A DNA stretch of 64,000 bases from Fimenecus sp045655645 (GTDB lineage: Bacteria > Bacillota > Clostridia > Oscillospirales > Acutalibacteraceae), in NCBI GenBank assembly GCA_045655645.1, contig JAZOPS010000051.1, positions 1 through 64,000 of the forward strand. The letters run 5' to 3'. Both the position numbers and the translations under genes were made by a program. Under the pieces are notes generated by a model. The model ran no database searches. It was not told the origin of the DNA and was given only the letters and a program-made list of their open reading frames with translations. Positions 58,801 through 64,000 of the stretch are shown here, piece by piece. Position 1 is the stretch's first letter, and each line of letters opens with the position of its first letter.

Positions 58801-60816
58801 TTATTCTTCAACAGGAGCTTCAACAGCTTCTTCTGCTACTTCAGCAGGAGCTTCTTCTGTTGCTTCTGCAACTTCTTCAACTACTGGTGGCTCAAGAAGT
58901 GCTTTGATTGAAAGGCTAACTCTCTTCTTATCGAAGTCGATTTCCATAATCTTTGCTTTAACTACATCGCCAACTTTGAGAACTTCAGCTGGTGTGCCAA
59001 TGTGCTTATAAGCAATTTGCGAAATGTGGATAAGACCATCAACGCCTGGAATAATCTGTGCAAAAGCACCGAATGATGTAAGGCTAACAATCTTGCATTC
59101 AACTTCGCTATCAACTGGATAATCACGCTTGAGAACTTCCCAAGGATTATCTTCAACTTTCTTATAGCCAAGAGAAATCTTCTTGTTTTCTCTGTCGAGT
59201 TCTTTTACATAAACTTCGATAGCGTCGCCAACTTTAACAACTTCTGATGGGTGCTTAATTCTCTGCCATGAAAGTTCAGAGATATGTACCATGCCATCAA
59301 CGCCGCCAAGGTCAACGAATGCACCATAGTTTGTAAGGCTTCTAACTGTGCCTGTGTAAACAGCGCCTTCTGCGATGTTTGCCCAGAATGCATCAACAAC
59401 TTCTGCTTTCTTTGCTGCTGCAACTTCACGAATTGAACCAACAACTTTTCTTCTCTGCTTGTTTACTTCGATAATCTTGTATTCAACTTCTGCTTTGAGA
59501 AGGTCTTCAAGAGAATCACTTCTTCTCATTTTTGCAAGTGAAGCAGGAACAAATACCTTAATAGCACCGCTCTGAACAAATACACCTTTGTTGTCGCCAA
59601 CAATGCCAGTAACAACGCCTGTGTGAATTGTGTCGTCTGCTTCAATGTTTTCCCAAATTGCGCCACGGTCATAAAGACGCTTTGAAAGTTTGATTGTACC
59701 TTCAACGTCATTTGTCTTCATAATGCGAAGTTTGATTTCGTCGCCAACTTTAAGCTCTGCTTTTGGGTCAGCTGATGGGTCATCGCTATATTCATCAAAA
59801 GACACATAGCCTGTATGCTTTCTGCCTGCAATTTCAACCTGAATTTCTGTTGCTGTGAATCCAACAACAGTACCGATAACATTCTGGTCAGAACTCATGT
59901 TGTTGAGTGATTCTTCAAGCATCTGCTCAAAGCCTGTCTCCTCCATATTAATTGTGTTTGTGTTTTCAAAAATCTCGGACATCGTTTTTAGTACCTCCTT
60001 AATTATACTGTCGGGAGTTGAAGCACCCGCAGTAACGCCTATTGATTGAACATCACAAAAGGCTATGTCCAAAAGCTCTTTTGCCGTTTCAATCAAATAA
60101 GTCGGGCAATTTGGTTCACACACAGCTTTAAGTTTTGCTGTATTTGAACTTGTTCGGCCACCAATTATTATCATCATATCATTTTTTTGAGATAATAACA
60201 GAGCCTCTGCCTGTCTTTCTTCGGTCGCATTACATATTGTATCAAAAATAATGGCATTTGTATAGTGTAAATTTATATTTTTTACACATTTTTTCCACTC
60301 TTTTATGCTAAAAGTAGTCTGCGAAACCACAATGAATGGTTTTTCAGGTTTAAAATCGTTATTTTTAAGAATTTCATCCAATTCTTCACAAGAATTAAAT
60401 ACAAAACATTCCCCTGCACAATAGCTTTTAATGCCGACAACTTCAGGATGTTTCTTATCGCCTGCAATGAGTACAGGTAAATCTGTTTTTGAATTCTCGC
60501 GTACAATTTTATGAATTTTTTTTACAAAAGGACAAGTAGCGTCAGTATAATCCAAAGAATTATTTTCACAATATTCCAACACACAACGCTCAACGCCATG
60601 TGTGCGGATGACTACCTTTTTATCTTTTGTAGCATTTTCTATTGAGTCAAGTATGTTAACACCTTTGTTTTCAAGGTCTTCTATTACTTGTGGATTATGA
60701 ATTATCGGACCAAGAGTACAAACACTAACGCCTTTGTCAACAAGGTCATATAGCATATTTACTGCTCGATTAACGCCGAAACAAAATCCTGCTGTTTTTG
60801 CAAGAGTTATCTGCAC
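58801..60816 (-). CDS. ispH: IspH-ribosomal protein S1 fusion
   Basis: 671 residues. The first 275 are IspH (LytB), the iron-sulfur enzyme that makes IPP and DMAPP in the MEP pathway. Cluster cysteines are in AGFCFGVNRAV, DATCPFVKKI and IFDTICNATEERQ. Residues about 310-640 hold four S1 RNA-binding repeats (for example GAFVDLGGVDGMVHISEL and GAFAQIIPGVDGLIHISQI), then an Ala/Glu/Val-rich acidic tail. The fusion is known in Clostridia. An internal ribosome site and ATG at 59982 could give a free 393-residue S1. It overlaps the plsC end by 10 nt. Confidence 0.95.
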   Translation of the reverse strand: MQITLAKTAGFCFGVNRAVNMLYDLVDKGVSVCTLGPIIHNPQVIEDLENKGVNILDSIENATKDKKVVIRTHGVERCVLEYCENNSLDYTDATCPFVKKIHKIVRENSKTDLPVLIAGDKKHPEVVGIKSYCAGECFVFNSCEELDEILKNNDFKPEKPFIVVSQTTFSIKEWKKCVKNINLHYTNAIIFDTICNATEERQAEALLLSQKNDMMIIIGGRTSSNTAKLKAVCEPNCPTYLIETAKELLDIAFCDVQSIGVTAGASTPDSIIKEVLKTMSEIFENTNTINMEETGFEQMLEESLNNMSSDQNVIGTVVGFTATEIQVEIAGRKHTGYVSFDEYSDDPSADPKAELKVGDEIKLRIMKTNDVEGTIKLSKRLYDRGAIWENIEADDTIHTGVVTGIVGDNKGVFVQSGAIKVFVPASLAKMRRSDSLEDLLKAEVEYKIIEVNKQRRKVVGSIREVAAAKKAEVVDAFWANIAEGAVYTGTVRSLTNYGAFVDLGGVDGMVHISELSWQRIKHPSEVVKVGDAIEVYVKELDRENKKISLGYKKVEDNPWEVLKRDYPVDSEVECKIVSLTSFGAFAQIIPGVDGLIHISQIAYKHIGTPAEVLKVGDVVKAKIMEIDFDKKRVSLSIKALLEPPVVEEVAEATEEAPAEVAEEAVEAPVEE
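59980..60000 (-). promoter_or_regulatory. rpsA: internal ribosome site and ATG for free ribosomal protein S1
   Basis: Minus strand AAGGAGGT (59993-60000) then 10 nt then ATG (59980-59982), in frame with the fusion. The product would start MSEIFENTNTIN and run 393 residues, a normal size for a four-repeat Firmicutes S1. Confidence 0.6.
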
Positions 60817-61454
60817 TTACATTCCTCCCAAAGAGTTGTAATCATATCCATCGTCTTTCTCGCAACCGCTTTGTTTTCAGAAGTTTTACCGTTATCGGTA
60901 AATCCCATATCTTCATATTTAAAGGCTTCACCAAAATTGACAATAACTTTCGAACCTTTTTTATCCTTGTCTTCCATATAAATTGCAGTTGGAATAATAT
61001 CTGCACCAGTATATCTTGCTATATATCCTACGCCAGATTTAGCTTCTTTAGGTGTTCCGTCTGGCGAACGAGTACCTTCGGGGAAAATGCAAAGAATTTC
61101 GCCTCTTCTTACAAGTTCAATTGCAAAATTGAGCGCTCTTTTATCACCAATGCCACGCACAACTGGAAACGCATTGAACTGAGTCATAACTTTGTTTAAA
61201 ACTGGGTTTTTAAAAAGCTCGCTCTTTGCTATAAATCTAAATCTTCTTTTTGATGCCATGCCAACAAAAAATGGGTCTAATTCTGTAACATGGTTAGGTG
61301 CAATGATAAAGCCATCATTTCTGTCAATGTTTTCTAAGCCCTCAAATTCCACCTTATAAAGTATGTTGAGAAAAACCTTTAAAACAGGTCTAACAGAATC
61401 TAACAACTTATGGTTTTTAAAATTTGTATAATCAAATTTTGGAGTTGTAGACAT
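60807..61454 (-). CDS. plsC: 1-acyl-glycerol-3-phosphate acyltransferase
   Basis: 215 residues. It transfers the second fatty acid onto lysophosphatidate at the membrane. The catalytic HX4D is NHVTELDPFF. FPEGTRSPDGTP is the substrate-binding block, followed by GVGYIARYTGADIIPTAIY. It lies directly after cmk (adjacent bases) and overlaps ispH, a conserved Clostridia gene order. Confidence 0.95.
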   Translation of the reverse strand: MSTTPKFDYTNFKNHKLLDSVRPVLKVFLNILYKVEFEGLENIDRNDGFIIAPNHVTELDPFFVGMASKRRFRFIAKSELFKNPVLNKVMTQFNAFPVVRGIGDKRALNFAIELVRRGEILCIFPEGTRSPDGTPKEAKSGVGYIARYTGADIIPTAIYMEDKDKKGSKVIVNFGEAFKYEDMGFTDNGKTSENKAVARKTMDMITTLWEECKCR

Positions 61455-62117
61455 TTAAATCTTCTCCTCGACTGTTTTAACTATTGTATTGATTGACTCT
61501 TCAAGAGTCATACCTGTTGTGTTAACAATTACTGAATCTTCAGCAGGTTTAAGTGGTGCAATTTCACGATGCGAATCGTTATAATCACGAACTTTCAAAT
61601 CTTCGAGAACTTCTTCATAAGTAACGTTACTACCCTTTTCGATGAGTTCTTTGTATCTTCTCATTGCTCTTTCTTCGGGGTCTGCTGTAAGGAAAATTTT
61701 CACTTCTGCATTTGGAAGAACAACTGTTCCTATATCTCTGCCGTCCATAAGGCAATTATTCTTTGCAGCAATGTCTCTTTGAAGGTCAAATAAAAACGCT
61801 CTAACCGCTGGAATAGCTGATACATTTGATGCAGCCATTGAAGCTTCTGGAAGTCTGATTTCAGTTGAAACATCATCACCATTCAAGAAAACATGCTGAA
61901 CACCGTCAATAAATTTAAGTTCAACTGTAATATCTTTTAAAATCGCACCAACACCATCAACATCAGTTGTAACAATTGAGTTTCTTAAGCAATAAACTCC
62001 AACTGCTCTGTAAAGAGCACCTGTATCAACATAGATGTAACCTAATTTTTGTGCTGCTGCACGAGCAACTGTACTTTTGCCAGCACCTGCTGGTCCATCA
62101 ATAGCAACATTAATCAT
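61455..62117 (-). CDS. cmk: cytidylate kinase
   Basis: 220 residues. It phosphorylates CMP/dCMP with ATP. P-loop GPAGAGKSTVARAAA, then YVDTGALYRAVG, DGRDIGTVVLPNAEVKIFL, and the lid arginines in ADPEERAMRRYKE. The NMP-binding insert typical of long bacterial Cmk is present (about 60-95). It is the first gene of cmk-plsC-ispH/rpsA, 28 bp after the flavoprotein gene, with GGGAGA before the ATG. Confidence 0.96.
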   Translation of the reverse strand: MINVAIDGPAGAGKSTVARAAAQKLGYIYVDTGALYRAVGVYCLRNSIVTTDVDGVGAILKDITVELKFIDGVQHVFLNGDDVSTEIRLPEASMAASNVSAIPAVRAFLFDLQRDIAAKNNCLMDGRDIGTVVLPNAEVKIFLTADPEERAMRRYKELIEKGSNVTYEEVLEDLKVRDYNDSHREIAPLKPAEDSVIVNTTGMTLEESINTIVKTVEEKI

Positions 62118-62145
62118 AAAATATATCTCCCTTTAAATAAAGTTT

Positions 62146-63390
62146 TTAATAATCTTCTGATGCGCTTTTACCTGCTAATTGTCCCGTTGAGAATGCAATC
62201 TGCAAGTTAAATCCACCAGTATATCCGTCACAGTCAATTACTTCACCTGCAAAATATAATCCTTTACAAATTTTACTCTCCATTGTTTTAGGATTGATTT
62301 CGCTGATTTTTACACCACCAGATGTAACAATTGCTTCAGATATATCGTTAAAATCCATAACTGTGAGTTTAATACCCTTAATTACATCAATAAGAGCTTT
62401 TCGCATATCTTTTGTAATTTGATTTGCTTTTTCAGATGGCTTTATGTGAGCCATCTTAAGTATCGGAACAATCAACGATTTTGGCACAAGCAATGCAAGA
62501 ATATTTGAAATTGATTTATTGCTGTTATCTGCAAAATCTCTTAAAATTCTTGCGTCTAATTTTTCGTGAGAAAGAGCAGGTTTTAAGTCAATATAAATTT
62601 CATATCTCGCCTTTTCCATGTTTCGCATGTGAGCACTTGCCGATAAAATCATTGGCCCTGAAACACCAAAATGTGTGAAAAGCATTTCAACAAAATCGTC
62701 ATATATTTCTTTCTTTTTTTGTGAGTCAACGACACGAATTGCTACATTTTTTAGTGAAAGTCCCATGCACTCACTACAAAGACCTTCGCGACAAACAAGC
62801 GCTGAAAGTGATGGCCTTAATTCAGTTATTGTATGACCTACACTTTTAGCGAGCTCATATCCATCACCACTTGAGCCTGTTTTAGGATAAGAAAGACCAC
62901 CTGTTGCAACGATTACTGCATCAGCAAAATACTGATTACCCGATTCAGTTTCTACACCACGAATTTCATTTTCTTCAAAAATAAGCTTAGTGACTCTTTC
63001 TGTTTTTCTTTGAACCTTGTTGATAGTTATATATTTATTTAAAGCATCAACTATATCAACTGCTTTATCACTTACTGGGAACACTCTATTACCACGCTCA
63101 ACCTTAATAGGTACTCCATAATTTTCAAAGAAGTCTATTGTATCTTGCGAATTAAATGAAGAAAAAGCACCATATAAAAAGCGACCATTACCGGGAATAT
63201 TTGAAATAAATTCTTGAGTATCAGCAACATTATTTGTTACATTGCATCTACCCTTGCCTGTAATCATAACTTTTCGTGCTATTTTTTCGTTTCGTTCAAA
63301 CAAAACAACTTCTGCACCATTTTGTGCTGCTGCACCTGCAGCCATTGTCCCCGCTGCACCTGCACCAATTACTATTACTTTTTTACCCAT
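62146..63390 (-). CDS. BaiN/HI0933-family flavoprotein (aminoacetone oxidase-like)
   Basis: 414 residues. The Rossmann FAD site is VIGAGAAGTMAAGAAAQNGA. MITGKGRCNVTN, VIVATGGLSYPKTGSSGDGY and the C-terminal GLYFAGEVIDCDGYTGGFNLQ are all strongly conserved in this family. The true reaction is unclear for most members; one relative, BaiN, was linked to bile-acid reduction, but this clade placement cannot be made here. It overlaps the RpiR regulator end by 8 nt. Confidence 0.92.
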   Translation of the reverse strand: MGKKVIVIGAGAAGTMAAGAAAQNGAEVVLFERNEKIARKVMITGKGRCNVTNNVADTQEFISNIPGNGRFLYGAFSSFNSQDTIDFFENYGVPIKVERGNRVFPVSDKAVDIVDALNKYITINKVQRKTERVTKLIFEENEIRGVETESGNQYFADAVIVATGGLSYPKTGSSGDGYELAKSVGHTITELRPSLSALVCREGLCSECMGLSLKNVAIRVVDSQKKKEIYDDFVEMLFTHFGVSGPMILSASAHMRNMEKARYEIYIDLKPALSHEKLDARILRDFADNSNKSISNILALLVPKSLIVPILKMAHIKPSEKANQITKDMRKALIDVIKGIKLTVMDFNDISEAIVTSGGVKISEINPKTMESKICKGLYFAGEVIDCDGYTGGFNLQIAFSTGQLAGKSASEDY

Positions 63391-64000
63391 TATTTACACC
63401 ATCTGCTTTATCATAAACCTGATATTCATCCCAAATGCTTTCAAGTTTGTTGAAATTGTTATAAACTTCTTCACGACGACTGAATGTTACTGCAACAACA
63501 AGTGCGTTAATAAGACTCAAAGGAGCAACCAACGAATCAACAACAGACACCATATCACTTTTTGCCACAAGAAGTGTATCAGCATATTCTGCAATTGGTG
63601 AATCAGCAGAATCTGTTATTGCAATTATTTTTGTACCACGGTCATTTATAAAGCGCAATGCATTGATAGTCTGTTTTGAATATCTTGGAAAACTGATTGC
63701 AACGCAAACATCATTTTCACTTATTCTAAACATCTGTTCAAACATTTCACTGGCACTTGAAGTGTCAACTAAAACTACATTTTCAAAAACGGGATTAAGA
63801 TAAAAATATAGAAAGCTTGCCAATGCAGCCGAACTTCTCACACCAAGAATATAAATTCTTTTTGCATTATTAATTGTTTCAACCGCTTTAGAGAATTCTG
63901 AACTTGAAACGCTATCCAAAGTTTTACGAATTAATTCAATATCGCCATTGAGCACTTTTTTAATTGCATCTTGCTCACCGATAAGATTACTTGAAACTTC
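63383..64000 (-). CDS. MurR/RpiR family regulator, 5' end outside window
   Basis: The frame is open to base 64000, so the N-terminal helix-turn-helix is missing here. The visible 205 residues hold the linker EVSSNLIGEQDAIKKVLNGD and a SIS sugar-phosphate domain (IYILGVRSSAALASFL, VDTSSASEMFEQMF, CVAISFPRYSKQTINAL, IAITDSADSPIAEYAD). The family senses phosphosugars. The GTG at 63955 is an internal codon, not the start. Confidence 0.9.
   Translation of the reverse strand, partial: EVSSNLIGEQDAIKKVLNGDIELIRKTLDSVSSSEFSKAVETINNAKRIYILGVRSSAALASFLYFYLNPVFENVVLVDTSSASEMFEQMFRISENDVCVAISFPRYSKQTINALRFINDRGTKIIAITDSADSPIAEYADTLLVAKSDMVSVVDSLVAPLSLINALVVAVTFSRREEVYNNFNKLESIWDEYQVYDKADGVNNG

Noticed and set aside
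1..64000. CRISPR array, rRNA operon, insertion sequence, toxin-antitoxin or phage genes
   Set aside because: No regularly spaced repeats, no rRNA-like stretches and no corresponding protein motifs were seen on either strand.

Overview
The window comes from a low-GC, spore-forming member of the Clostridia. The evidence is a cotJABC spore-coat operon, an IspH-ribosomal protein S1 fusion, a flavoredoxin-rubredoxin fusion, NAD-dependent LigA, LexA-type SOS control, many TTG starts and strong GGAGG ribosome sites. Oscillospirales/Ruminococcaceae-like gut bacteria fit best, but that placement is inference. Most genes are ordinary chromosomal housekeeping or carbohydrate genes. I see no transposase, integrase, phage, toxin-antitoxin or CRISPR sequence.

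Layout. 1-4 kb: 3'-truncated pgk, then a GH2 glycosidase with a WYL regulator. 4.1-4.4 kb: tRNA-Leu preceded by a partial copy of itself and a highly structured insert. 4.5-7.6 kb: CapA-like protein, amidase, alanine symporter. 7.7-8.0 kb: tRNA-Ser followed by a 25-bp copy of its own 3' end. 8.0-9.8 kb: split aconitase X pair. 10-11.8 kb: small membrane protein and cotJABC. 11.8-16 kb: nucleoside catabolism operon (membrane protein with Cys/His tail, deoC, deoB, cdd, pdp). 16-17.8 kb: NUDIX, BirA, BioY. 17.9-26 kb: maltodextrin/glycogen operon (ABC importer, MalQ, GlgP). 26-33.2 kb: xpt, BMP-type nucleoside ABC importer and an FAD protein. 33-41 kb: MATE exporter, ABC-F protein, SOS-controlled Y-family polymerase, ZIP transporter, EEP hydrolase, tRNA-Pro with a repeat-rich flank, J-domain membrane protein. 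41-53.7 kb: SDR, M28 peptidase, lipoprotein, NhaC, high-molecular-weight rubredoxin, a cohesin-like surface protein with tiny companions, a polar amino-acid ABC importer, RluA and a small-molecule kinase. 53.7-64 kb: DUF1295 protein, LigA, CmpB-like protein, alpha-galactosidase with an inserted beta-domain, then the cmk-plsC-ispH/rpsA cluster, a BaiN-like flavoprotein and a truncated RpiR regulator.

How the genes fit together. Several loci describe plant- or host-glycan use: GH2, GH27, maltodextrin uptake, disproportionation by MalQ and phosphorolysis by GlgP. Two loci recycle nucleosides: BMP importer plus Xpt for purines, and Pdp/Cdd/DeoB/DeoC, which turn nucleosides into triose phosphate and acetaldehyde.

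The least explained signal is at the tRNA genes. All three carry a partial copy of the same tRNA and hairpin-rich filler next to them. At the Leu locus the filler can fold into a gap-free multibranch structure. A related GCGTAAAAAA-plus-hairpin repeat lies at 9.95-10.03 kb. I do not recognise this family. A second good lead is a strong Shine-Dalgarno plus ATG inside the ispH-rpsA fusion, which would release a free S1 protein.
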